DNA from: Bacillota bacterium
GTDB lineage: Bacteria; Bacillota; Bacilli; Alicyclobacillales; Alicyclobacillaceae
Assembly: GCA_021816665.1 (NCBI GenBank)
Contig: JAKAXI010000176.1
Span: forward strand, 1 to 5,136
Reading direction: 5' to 3'
DNA: 5,136 bases
Shown here in pieces: positions 1 through 5,136 of this stretch. The translations under genes were made by a program, and so were the position numbers. Below the pieces are notes generated by a model, which worked only from the letters and a program-made list of their open reading frames with translations, was not told the origin of the DNA and made no database searches. Numbering within the stretch: the stretch's first letter is position 1; each line of letters starts with the position of its first letter.

Positions 1-263
1 CCGAACTGTTTATGTTCGGTGAAGCGGAACAGGACTTGTTGGCAAACGGCATAATCACTTTGAGCAGCAGCCAGATCAGCCAAACTTGGTACGAGGACGT
101 GTCAAAGGTGATGCAGGAAGCAGGACTCATTGTCCTGGCAGCGCCTTGGCTGGGCGAGCAGAACAACGCTTTTGAGGCGCGTGCGGTGCACACTGATGCG
201 CTGAACGAACTGCTCGGGACCCTCTCGGAAGTGTACAACCTTGACAGAACTGCCGTGTGGTAA
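1..263 (+). CDS. paaC: PaaC, 1,2-phenylacetyl-CoA epoxidase subunit C (C-terminal part, 5' end outside window)
   Basis: The reading frame is open from the left edge (first full codon at 3) to a TAA at 261-263, giving 86 residues, about the last third of a protein family of roughly 250 residues. In the family, PaaC is the non-catalytic ferritin-fold partner of the di-iron subunit PaaA in the cytoplasmic monooxygenase that epoxidises the ring of phenylacetyl-CoA. The visible part has the typical PaaC ending: an alpha-helical stretch with W-x3-V-x3-M-x-E-A-G-L, a short loop, then HTDALNELLGTLSEVYNLD, matching the family's HT-x2-L-x2-LL-x3-Q/S-x2-Y pattern before the C-terminus. PaaD starts 16 bp later in the same direction, which strongly supports the call. 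The ATG at 12 is internal, because homology continues through the codons before it. The identification rests on recalled family pattern plus context. Confidence 0.85.
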   Translation, partial: ELFMFGEAEQDLLANGIITLSSSQISQTWYEDVSKVMQEAGLIVLAAPWLGEQNNAFEARAVHTDALNELLGTLSEVYNLDRTAVW

Positions 264-279
264 ATAGGGGGGTGGCAAC

Positions 280-774
280 ATGACGGAGCGCGTACAGGAG
301 GAAACATTGGCTCTGGAGGTGGAACGGGCTCTTTACGACGTGTTTGATCCGGAGATCCCGGCACTCAGCATCATGGACCTCGGGATGGTGCGGAGAGTGA
401 CGAGCGCTGATGGACACGCATTGGTGCAACTCATGCCGACCTTTATAGGGTGTCCCGCGCTATCGATCATCCGCCGCAACGTCATCGACCGTGTGCTGGC
501 CGTGGAAGGTGTCACAGCTGCTGACGTGGAGTTCGTTTACGATGAACCTTGGACAACCGAGCGAATGACGGAAACCGCGAAGGTTCGCTTGCGCGAGTTC
601 GGAATTGCGCCACCGGCGTGCGGCCTACTCCAGATGAATGCTTTAACCGCTCTGTGTCCGTACTGTGGGTCGTCGCGTACGCGCCTAGACAGTCTGTTTG
701 GACCCACCGCCTGTCGCTCGGTGTTTTACTGCGAGGATTGCCATCAGCCGTTTGAAGCAATGAAGCCTGTGTAA
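280..774 (+). CDS. paaD: PaaD, phenylacetyl-CoA epoxidase maturation subunit (MIP18/DUF59 plus zinc-ribbon-like tail)
   Basis: This complete 164-residue protein has the normal length for PaaD. The ATG at 280 follows a G-rich Shine-Dalgarno (266-275) and lies 16 bp after the paaC stop, so the two genes are co-transcribed. Residues about 10-95 form a MIP18/DUF59 domain with the hallmark DPEIP (23-27), MDLGMVR (32-38) and an IGCP motif with Cys58. A WTTERM segment at 91-96 and FGIAPP at 107-112 are typical of PaaD. The C-terminal part (about 125-164) carries CPYC (Cys126, Cys129), Cys145 and CEDC (Cys151, Cys154), ending in PFEAMKPV, which looks like a metal-binding ribbon. In the family PaaD is needed for an active PaaABCE complex and is thought to help in metal or Fe-S cluster assembly rather than catalysis. 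Here it is the last gene on its strand, and paaE does not follow. Confidence 0.94.
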   Translation: MTERVQEETLALEVERALYDVFDPEIPALSIMDLGMVRRVTSADGHALVQLMPTFIGCPALSIIRRNVIDRVLAVEGVTAADVEFVYDEPWTTERMTETAKVRLREFGIAPPACGLLQMNALTALCPYCGSSRTRLDSLFGPTACRSVFYCEDCHQPFEAMKPV

Positions 775-784
775 ATTTGCTTCA
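753..784. terminator. Weak hairpin at the paaD/PucR convergent junction, possible bidirectional terminator
   Basis: TGAAGCAA (753-760) and TTGCTTCA (777-784) are perfect inverted repeats separated by 16 bases, spanning the paaD stop codon. A second TGAAGC at 761-766 can pair with GCTTCA (779-784) instead, giving a 6-bp stem with a 12-base loop. Two convergent genes end here, so a terminator serving both strands would make sense. The stem is short, not GC-rich, and lacks a clean T-run on either side, so termination is only a suggestion. Confidence 0.25.
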
Positions 785-785
785 G

Positions 786-2072
786 TCATAACGCTTTTCC
801 GGCGCGGTGAAACAGGTGGTAGTAAATCGCTACGTGCAGAAACAGGCGGGCGACGGGGTCATCTAGGTCGACCGAGAGGAGTTGCTGTAACTGTTCTAGT
901 CGATGGTAGAGCGTTTGACGGTGAATGAACAGGGCATCCGCTGTTTGCTGTTTGGAACGATCACAGTCAAGGAATACCTTGAGGGTATCCAGTAAATTGG
1001 TGTGGTGTCGCCTGTCAAAGTCGAGTACAGGTGCGAGTATGCGCCTTACGCTGAAGTTCGCTTCGGGATGAAGCGAGAGCATCGCCACCCATTGGTAGAT
1101 CCCGGTCTCTTCAGAAGACATCCAGCCAGTCCCGTGTACTTGTTCACAGATCGCAAGAGTCGTTTTGGCATCTGTGTAACTGCGCGGTACGTCGGTCAGG
1201 TCAAAGACCTCACTGCCGACACCCATGCAGGGTGCATTGTTCCAGCCTGAGCGCTGTAAACCCCGTGTCAACGATTCGAAAGCCGGATTCACTTTGTCAA
1301 ACCAGTTTGACGGTGTGGGATCCTCAATGCGCCTTACATCGCGCTCCAAAATCGCCACAATCAGATCGGCTCGGACGGACAAGTACGAGCGAATGCCGTA
1401 CTGCGCAAACGCGTTCTTGACAGCTAGTGACAATTCCGTCCGGCGGTTAAACCAGTCCGTCGCCACGTCGAGCGGCAGTCCTACCGGGCTCAGACCCACC
1501 ACTGTGTCATCGATTTTCAGGACAGCGACTCGGTAGACTTTGGCAGGGTTCGCTGTTTTGCGCTCGACTCGCGACGCTTGACGTTGCTCGTATTCGTCCT
1601 GTGTTGGCAGATTGCTGCCGCTTTGGCGCAGCCACTGGTCGACCCAGTCTTGTTCGAAGAACGCTTGGCGTTCTTGCATCAAGATCAGCTTGTGCACGTC
1701 TTGTGTGATATCCACAAAGCGCACCTTCTGGCGAAACACAATGAGGGGAATCCCTGTCGACTCGGCGATGTCGCAGACCGCATCTGGAATTTCTCGAACA
1801 CTCGTGCCAAGTTCGATACATAGTCCTGCGGCTCGGCCTGCAACAAGCTGCTCGACAAACGAACAAAAGCGCGTGACTTCGCCGCCAAATCCGAGACCAG
1901 TCGTGAGAATCAGTTCTCCACCGCGAATGTGGTCAAGCGGCTCAGAGATATCAAGTATATGGACCCAGCGCACAGCCCGCTCTAACCCGGACGCTCCAGC
2001 GACCAAGTCAGCGGCTTCAAACACGGGTCGATGTAAAACGTCGCAGACTCGCAAAAACGGCTGCACGTGCAC
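786..2072 (-). CDS. PucR-family transcriptional regulator, probable controller of the adjacent pyrimidine catabolism genes
   Basis: From the GTG at 2072 this encodes 428 residues. The N-terminal PucR domain (about 7-125) shows VCDVLHRPVFEAADLVAG, then RWVHILD (35-41) and GGELILTTG (51-59), the family's signature run. A poorly conserved middle region follows, as in the GGDEF-like middle of CdaR/PucR proteins. The C-terminal PucR-type helix-turn-helix (about 359-417) contains FLDCDRSKQQTADALFIHRQT, followed by LYHRLEQLQ. PucR proteins sense catabolic intermediates and regulate purine, pyrimidine or amino acid use. The start is uncertain. The frame stays open to a TTG at 2159, but that codon has no ribosome site and lies in the palindrome and promoter. 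GGTGAGG (2084-2078) sits well for the GTG at 2072; GTGs at 2075 and 2066 are alternatives. The gene is divergent from the aminotransferase, so that operon and its own gene are the likely targets. The effector is unknown; a pyrimidine breakdown product is an inference. Confidence 0.88.
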   Translation of the reverse strand: MHVQPFLRVCDVLHRPVFEAADLVAGASGLERAVRWVHILDISEPLDHIRGGELILTTGLGFGGEVTRFCSFVEQLVAGRAAGLCIELGTSVREIPDAVCDIAESTGIPLIVFRQKVRFVDITQDVHKLILMQERQAFFEQDWVDQWLRQSGSNLPTQDEYEQRQASRVERKTANPAKVYRVAVLKIDDTVVGLSPVGLPLDVATDWFNRRTELSLAVKNAFAQYGIRSYLSVRADLIVAILERDVRRIEDPTPSNWFDKVNPAFESLTRGLQRSGWNNAPCMGVGSEVFDLTDVPRSYTDAKTTLAICEQVHGTGWMSSEETGIYQWVAMLSLHPEANFSVRRILAPVLDFDRRHHTNLLDTLKVFLDCDRSKQQTADALFIHRQTLYHRLEQLQQLLSVDLDDPVARLFLHVAIYYHLFHRAGKAL

Positions 2073-2153
2073 CACGTCCTCACCACAGCAATACAAAACT
2101 CCTGATATTGAAAACTTGCCTGTAAACCTGTCACGACTTTTTACAACAGCCTC

Positions 2154-2166
2154 ATACAAATTGTAT
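2154..2166. promoter_or_regulatory. 13-bp perfect palindrome ATACAA-A-TTGTAT, putative operator
   Basis: ATACAA (2154-2159) and TTGTAT (2161-2166) are exact reverse complements around a single A. The site falls in the spacer of the forward promoter, covers part of its -10 box, and covers the minus-strand -10 candidate, so one bound protein could control both directions. A close variant, TCATACAAcTTGT, occurs at 3641-3653 ahead of preT. The PucR-family product encoded next to it is the natural candidate ligand, by inference from position only. Confidence 0.5.
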
Positions 2167-2168
2167 CA
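2160..2168 (-). promoter_or_regulatory. Extended -10 promoter candidate for the PucR-family regulator
   Basis: Read on the minus strand, TGATACAAT fits the extended -10 form TGnTAnAAT, with the TACAAT hexamer at 2165-2160. I see no good -35 box at the right distance, which extended -10 promoters can tolerate. Transcription would begin near 2153, leaving about 80 bases before the GTG at 2072. That agrees with rejecting the TTG at 2159 as the start. It overlaps the divergent promoter and the palindrome. Confidence 0.35.
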
Positions 2169-2255
2169 TGTCGGCGTTCTACCCCTGTGCTACCCTATGG
2201 GCAACTTCAGTCTACCATGCTGCCTGCCGTGGCGCGAAGACCATTGGCAGCTCGG

Positions 2256-2262
2256 AAAGGGG
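2256..2262 (+). promoter_or_regulatory. Ribosome binding site that sets the aminotransferase start
   Basis: AAAGGGG lies 7 bases before the ATG at 2270 and 4 before the in-frame ATG at 2267. The spacing favours 2270. The far upstream in-frame ATG at 2168 lies inside the promoter and has no such site. Confidence 0.55.
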
Positions 2263-2269
2263 CCGAATG

Positions 2270-3601
2270 ATGGGGAATTCAGGGGTGTCCCAAGAGGCGG
2301 GGGAGCTCGCCAATCGGCAACGCCGCGTGCTTGCTCCAGGCGTTGCGACGTACTACGCACAGCCGATTGAACTCGATCACGGCGACGGATGTTACCTATT
2401 TGACAAGAACGGTCAGCGCTACCTCGACTTTTTCGGCGGTATTCTAACTGTGAGCGTCGGGCACGCCAACCCGCGAGTGAACGCTGCTGTCGTCGATCAA
2501 ATTCAGAAACTCACACACGTCTCAACACTCTATATTTCCGAGCCGATGGTGGACCTCGCGGAGCGACTCGCCCAGATGACTCCGGGAAACCTCGAGGTCA
2601 GCTTCTTTACGTCGAGCGGCACAGAAGCGAATGAAACAGCGGTTGCGATGGCGCGCACGGCCACCGGGGCGTACGAGGTGATCGCGCTTCGGCACAGCTA
2701 CAGTGGGCGTTCCGCGCTTGCCATGACGCTAACGGGGCAAGCGAACTGGCGAATGGGACTCCCTGGTACCCCTGGTGTCGTACACGCCATGAACGCTTAC
2801 TGCTATCGTTGCCCGTTTGGCAAGACGCCGGACCGCTGTGGCCTAGAGTGTGCGAAGGACATGGAAGACACAATCAGAACCTCTACATCTGGGCGGATTG
2901 CAGCGGTCATCGCTGAGCCGATTCAAGGTGTGGGTGGTTTCATCACGCCACCAGACGAGTACTTTCAAGAGATTGCCCGCATTGTCCGTAAGTACGGCGG
3001 GTTGTTCATCGCCGACGAAGTACAGACGGGGTTCGGGCGTACGGGGAAGGCGTTCGGGATCGAACACAGCGGGGTGGAGCCAGACCTGATGACTTTCGCC
3101 AAGGGACTGGGCAACGGCCACCCAATTGGCGCCACGATTGCAACGCAAGCAGTCGCAGGTCAGTACACTGGGCCGACGATCTCGACATTTGGAGGGAACC
3201 CAGTGTCGATGCGCGCTGCCTTGGCCACGCTTGATGTCATTGACGAGGACAGGTTGACTGAGAATGCGCGCGAGCAAGGGGCAGCGCTGCGAGCGGGGCT
3301 CGAAGAACTGCAACAGCGCTACCCGATGATCGGTGATGTGCGAGGAAAAGGGCTGATGCAGGGCATGGAGTTCGTCCGCTCGCACAAGGCACCGGCTCCC
3401 GACCTCGTCAACCGCTTTTTCGAATACACCAAAGCCGAGGGCCTGCTGCTTGGGAAAGGCGGGCTGTACGGAAATACAGTCCGCATCGCGCCAGCGCTGA
3501 ACGTCAGCCGGCAACAAGTGAATGACGCACTGTCCCTGATGGAGAATGCTCTAGCGCGAATGGTGGGGGAGGAGCCGGACCTCGCCCAACTTACGCTTTA
3601 G
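2270..3601 (+). CDS. Class III PLP-dependent aminotransferase, AGXT2-like; probable beta-alanine/3-aminoisobutyrate transaminase
   Basis: From the ATG at 2270 this gives 443 residues, the usual size for bacterial AGXT2-like proteins. The frame extends up to 2168, but those extra 34 residues cover the promoter and show no family resemblance. Fold-type I class III hallmarks are present: SSGTEAN (115-121) for the PLP phosphate, HSYSGRS (142-148) with Tyr144 as the likely ring-stacking residue, Asp249 in ADEVQTGFGRTG, the Schiff-base Lys278 in TFAKGLGNG, STFGGNP (305-311), and Arg405 in VRIAPAL, which should bind the substrate carboxylate. An insert with CYRC, then Cys190 and Cys194, lies between the small motifs (see findings). 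Such proteins are often named aspartate aminotransferase family protein or alanine-glyoxylate aminotransferase. Between a PucR regulator and preT, the likely job is the last step of reductive pyrimidine breakdown, moving the amino group of beta-alanine or 3-aminoisobutyrate to pyruvate, glyoxylate or 2-oxoglutarate. The fold is certain; the substrate is inferred from context. Confidence 0.9.
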   Translation: MGNSGVSQEAGELANRQRRVLAPGVATYYAQPIELDHGDGCYLFDKNGQRYLDFFGGILTVSVGHANPRVNAAVVDQIQKLTHVSTLYISEPMVDLAERLAQMTPGNLEVSFFTSSGTEANETAVAMARTATGAYEVIALRHSYSGRSALAMTLTGQANWRMGLPGTPGVVHAMNAYCYRCPFGKTPDRCGLECAKDMEDTIRTSTSGRIAAVIAEPIQGVGGFITPPDEYFQEIARIVRKYGGLFIADEVQTGFGRTGKAFGIEHSGVEPDLMTFAKGLGNGHPIGATIATQAVAGQYTGPTISTFGGNPVSMRAALATLDVIDEDRLTENAREQGAALRAGLEELQQRYPMIGDVRGKGLMQGMEFVRSHKAPAPDLVNRFFEYTKAEGLLLGKGGLYGNTVRIAPALNVSRQQVNDALSLMENALARMVGEEPDLAQLTL

Positions 3602-3629
3602 GGTCAGTTGTGAAGTTAGTCGTCTTCCA

Positions 3630-3671
3630 TCATCTGAATTTCATACAACTTGTCACACATGAACCAGATGA
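3630..3671. repeat. Nested inverted repeats around the second operator-like site
   Basis: TCATCTG (3630-3636) pairs with CAGATGA (3665-3671), TTCAT (3640-3644) with ATGAA (3659-3663), and ACAA (3645-3648) with TTGT (3650-3653). All three are centred within about 2.5 bp of one another. The arms are short and AT-rich, so as an RNA hairpin it would be weak. A protein-binding site is the better reading, although chance cannot be excluded. Confidence 0.35.
3643..3655. promoter_or_regulatory. Second copy of the operator-like sequence, upstream of preT
   Basis: ATACAA-C-TTGTCA keeps the left arm and core of the 2154-2166 palindrome. The flanked block TCATACAA-n-TTGT is identical at 3641-3653 and 2152-2164 except for the central base. 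Here the perfect dyad shrinks to ACAA-C-TTGT. TTGTCA (3650-3655) also resembles a -35 box, but no -10 follows at a proper distance. The likely role is co-regulation of preT with the aminotransferase by one DNA-binding protein. Confidence 0.4.
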
Positions 3672-3747
3672 GTCTCGCCTATGATCTGATACGCACAACA
3701 GACTGTCGATTACTAACATTCGGCATGAGTTGTGTGTAACTTTTTAT

Positions 3748-3851
3748 GACACATGAATACGCTTTCTTTCACGAGTTGAAGCAGCTCAAGCCAGCTCGAC
3801 GTTCTCTCAATTCTTGATTCAGCATAAAAGGACTGTAAAGCCTCATGTGTC
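3748..3851. repeat. Separated inverted repeat GACACATGA / TCATGTGTC
   Basis: GACACATGA (3748-3756) and its exact reverse complement TCATGTGTC (3843-3851) flank 86 bases. A direct copy of the core, ACACATGAA, is at 3655-3663. Nine-base matches within a gap this size can arise by chance, so a role is uncertain. Confidence 0.2.
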
Positions 3852-3961
3852 TCGACAGATGTAGCAAGAGAAGTGAAGTTACCTTACGCACTTGGGAGAG
3901 GAGGGCAACAGTGTGATCATACGCGACGCAAACTAGGGTCGGTTGCGAGATTTGATATTGG

Positions 3962-3969
3962 AAGGAGGG
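3962..3969 (+). promoter_or_regulatory. Strong ribosome binding site of preT
   Basis: AAGGAGGG is close to a full complement of the Bacillota 16S rRNA tail. It leaves 9 bases to the TTG at 3979 and 3 to the in-frame GTG at 3973. A TGA at 3970-3972 closes the frame just before, so the start must be one of these two; the spacing favours TTG. Confidence 0.75.
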
Positions 3970-3978
3970 TGAGTGAAC

Positions 3979-5136
3979 TTGACAGTACGGTCTGACAATG
4001 ACCCTTTTACCAATCGGTTGCATGAGAGCATAGAGGATGCTCTTACGCGACCTGAGGCGCTTCGGGAAGCGAACCGCTGCCTGTTCTGTTACGACGCACC
4101 CTGTACCAAGGCTTGTCCTACCCACATCGACATCCCGAGTTTTATTCAAAAGATCGCGTCCGACAACCTGCTCGGAAGCGCACGCGTAATTATGGATGCT
4201 AATCCTGTCGGAGCGAGTTGTGCTCGCGTCTGCCCGACAGAGGACCTGTGTGAGGGTGCGTGCGTCCTGGGGCGCGACGAATCGCCCATTCGAATTGGTG
4301 ACTTGCAGCGCTATGCCACCGATTGGGCGAAAGACCGCGATGTCACCCTGTTTCAAGCAGGTCCCTCCACAGGAAAGACTGTTGCTGTGGTTGGCGGCGG
4401 GCCAGCCGGACTCTCTGCTGCGCGGGAACTTCGGCGCTACGGTCACGCGGTCACTATTTTTGAGGCGAAGGCACAACTCGGCGGACTTGACACTTACGGC
4501 ATAGTCCCCTTTCGACTTCCGGCAGAAGCCTCACTCTGGGAAGCGGAGCAGGTCATTCGAATGGGCGTTGATGTCCGGACAAACACAGCCGTCGGTGTCG
4601 ACATCACGCCAAGTGAAGTCTACGAGAACTTTGACGCCGTCATCGTGGCCTGTGGCATGGGGTACGTACCTGTACTCCACATAGCGGGTGAAAACCAGGA
4701 AGGCGTCTGGGACGCCATCGACTTTATCGAACGGGCGAAAACCGGAGAAGTCATGCCGACAGTCGGCCGACGTGTGGCTGTCATTGGGGCGGGCAATACG
4801 GCGATCGACGCTGCGACCTGCTCGCGACGGCTTGGGGCGGATGAAGTGACGATCTGTTATCGGCGCTCGGAGCGCGAGATGACGGCTTACCGGTTCGAGT
4901 ATGACTTCGCGAAACTCGAAGGGGTCTCTTTTCGCTGGCGCTGCGCTCCGGTGCGGATCATCGGAGAGGCTGGGCGGGTCGTGGGCCTTGAACTCGTAGA
5001 GACGGAACTGTGCATGGATGAGTCTGGTCGTGTAACTCCGGTTGCTGTGCAAGGTTCTGAGTTTGTAATTCCCGTTGACACGGTGATTCGGGCGATTGGT
5101 CAGGAGAAAAGAATCGCTCTCCTCGACGCGTTCGGC
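3979..5136 (+). CDS. preT: PreT, NAD(P)H-oxidising FAD/Fe-S subunit of dihydropyrimidine dehydrogenase (3' end outside window)
   Basis: From the TTG at 3979, 386 residues are visible and the frame is still open at the right edge; family members run to roughly 440-460. The N-terminal alpha-helical Fe-S domain has C34-x2-C37-x4-C42-x3-C46-P and C81-x3-C85-P-x5-C91-x3-C95, which would bind two [4Fe-4S] clusters. An FAD-binding Rossmann motif VAVVGGGPAG (135-144) ends in a glutamate-containing strand, IFEAKAQLGGL, then YGIVPFRLP (173-181). A second nucleotide-binding motif, VAVIGAGNTAID (266-277), should take NAD(P)H, with YRRSEREM (294-301) after it. The domain order is that of PreT, and of the GltD-like half of eukaryotic dihydropyrimidine dehydrogenase. 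In the family PreT passes electrons from NAD(P)H to PreA, which reduces uracil or thymine. GltD (glutamate synthase small subunit) is the main alternative, but the aminotransferase and PucR neighbours, and the absence of gltA/gltB upstream, favour PreT. preA should follow directly. Confidence 0.85.
   Translation, partial: MTVRSDNDPFTNRLHESIEDALTRPEALREANRCLFCYDAPCTKACPTHIDIPSFIQKIASDNLLGSARVIMDANPVGASCARVCPTEDLCEGACVLGRDESPIRIGDLQRYATDWAKDRDVTLFQAGPSTGKTVAVVGGGPAGLSAARELRRYGHAVTIFEAKAQLGGLDTYGIVPFRLPAEASLWEAEQVIRMGVDVRTNTAVGVDITPSEVYENFDAVIVACGMGYVPVLHIAGENQEGVWDAIDFIERAKTGEVMPTVGRRVAVIGAGNTAIDAATCSRRLGADEVTICYRRSEREMTAYRFEYDFAKLEGVSFRWRCAPVRIIGEAGRVVGLELVETELCMDESGRVTPVAVQGSEFVIPVDTVIRAIGQEKRIALLDAFG

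Larger units (their letters stand above)
2140..2169 (+). promoter_or_regulatory. Sigma-A-type promoter for the aminotransferase gene
   Basis: TTTACA (2140-2145, one mismatch to the -35 consensus) and TATCAT (2164-2169, one mismatch to the -10 consensus) are 18 bp apart, predicting transcription from about 2176 and a leader of about 95 bases before the start at 2270. It is the best promoter-like pair I found in the window. The 13-bp palindrome lies between and partly over the boxes, as expected for a regulated promoter. Not tested. Confidence 0.5.
3602..3978. other. Gene-free 377-bp gap between the aminotransferase gene and preT
   Basis: No convincing gene lies here: the forward frames hold only tiny open stretches, such as one starting at 3845 that stops after 23 codons. 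It is visibly AT-richer than the flanking genes, as expected for control DNA. It contains the near copy of the divergent-region palindrome (3643-3655), nested inverted repeats around it (3630-3671), and a short repeated ACACATGA motif (3655, 3749, and inverted at 3843). I found no GC-rich stem with a T-run after the aminotransferase stop, and no promoter as good as the one at 2140. preT may be read through from upstream or have its own regulated start here. Confidence 0.6.

Noticed and set aside
2168..2269. N-terminal extension of the aminotransferase from the ATG at 2168
   Set aside because: The ATG overlaps the -10 box of the gene's own promoter, has no ribosome binding site, and adds residues unlike the family.
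1612..2370. 252-codon open frame on the plus strand
   Set aside because: It runs antisense to the PucR gene, across the control region and into the aminotransferase in another frame. The product is Ser/Thr/Arg-rich without recognisable motifs.
2843..3517. 224-codon open frame on the minus strand
   Set aside because: Antisense to the catalytic core of the aminotransferase; a by-product of codon bias with no domain of its own.
3602..3680. Intrinsic terminator after the aminotransferase
   Set aside because: The only dyads here are short, AT-rich, widely looped and not followed by a T-run, so I do not call a terminator.
3814..3839. Promoter TTGATT...TGTAAA for preT
   Set aside because: The spacer is only 14 bp and the -10 match is poor; other pairs in the gap are no better.
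3769..4476. 235-codon open frame on the minus strand
   Set aside because: It lies antisense to the N-terminal half of preT and the gap, its translation resembles no family I know, and preT is unmistakable on the other strand.
3979..5136. Glutamate synthase small subunit (GltD)
   Set aside because: The fold and cysteine motifs are shared, but no large subunit gene lies upstream, and the PucR and beta-amino acid aminotransferase neighbours point to PreT. The downstream gene would settle it.

Overview
The window looks like chromosomal DNA from a Bacillota bacterium, probably a spore-former of the Alicyclobacillus/Effusibacillus kind. That placement is an inference from the strong G-rich Shine-Dalgarno sequences, the GTG/TTG starts, the moderate GC content and the gene content. 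It has no 16S or other marker behind it. The window holds the ends of two catabolic loci that converge on each other. I see no tRNA, rRNA, CRISPR array, insertion sequence or phage gene.

Region 1 (1-774, + strand) is the tail of a phenylacetate degradation operon. It has the C-terminal third of PaaC, then a complete PaaD. Both belong to the PaaABCDE 1,2-phenylacetyl-CoA epoxidase (ring-epoxidising monooxygenase) system. PaaD is the last gene, and no paaE reductase gene follows it.

Region 2 (786-2072, - strand) is a PucR-family regulator whose 3' end lies 11 bp from the end of paaD. Its 5' end faces a class III aminotransferase gene.

Region 3 (about 2073-2269) is the divergent control region. 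It holds a good sigma-A-like promoter toward the aminotransferase and an extended -10 candidate toward the regulator. A perfect 13-bp palindrome, ATACAA-A-TTGTAT, overlaps both.

Region 4 (2270-3601, + strand) is the aminotransferase, of the AGXT2-like class III type. The family works on beta-amino acids such as beta-alanine and 3-aminoisobutyrate. Region 5 (3602-3978) is a gene-free gap of 377 bp that carries a near copy of the palindrome (TCATACAAcTTGT) inside nested inverted repeats. Region 6 (3979-end, + strand) is PreT, the FAD/Fe-S/NAD(P)H subunit of dihydropyrimidine dehydrogenase, cut by the window edge after 386 residues.

Regions 2-6 read as the start of a reductive pyrimidine catabolism cluster. 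PreT (with PreA, expected just downstream) reduces uracil or thymine. A dihydropyrimidinase and a ureidopropionase, not in view, would yield beta-alanine or 3-aminoisobutyrate. The aminotransferase would deaminate these, and the PucR protein would control the set. The least described element is the repeated operator-like sequence before both the aminotransferase and preT. I found no clearly new protein system.
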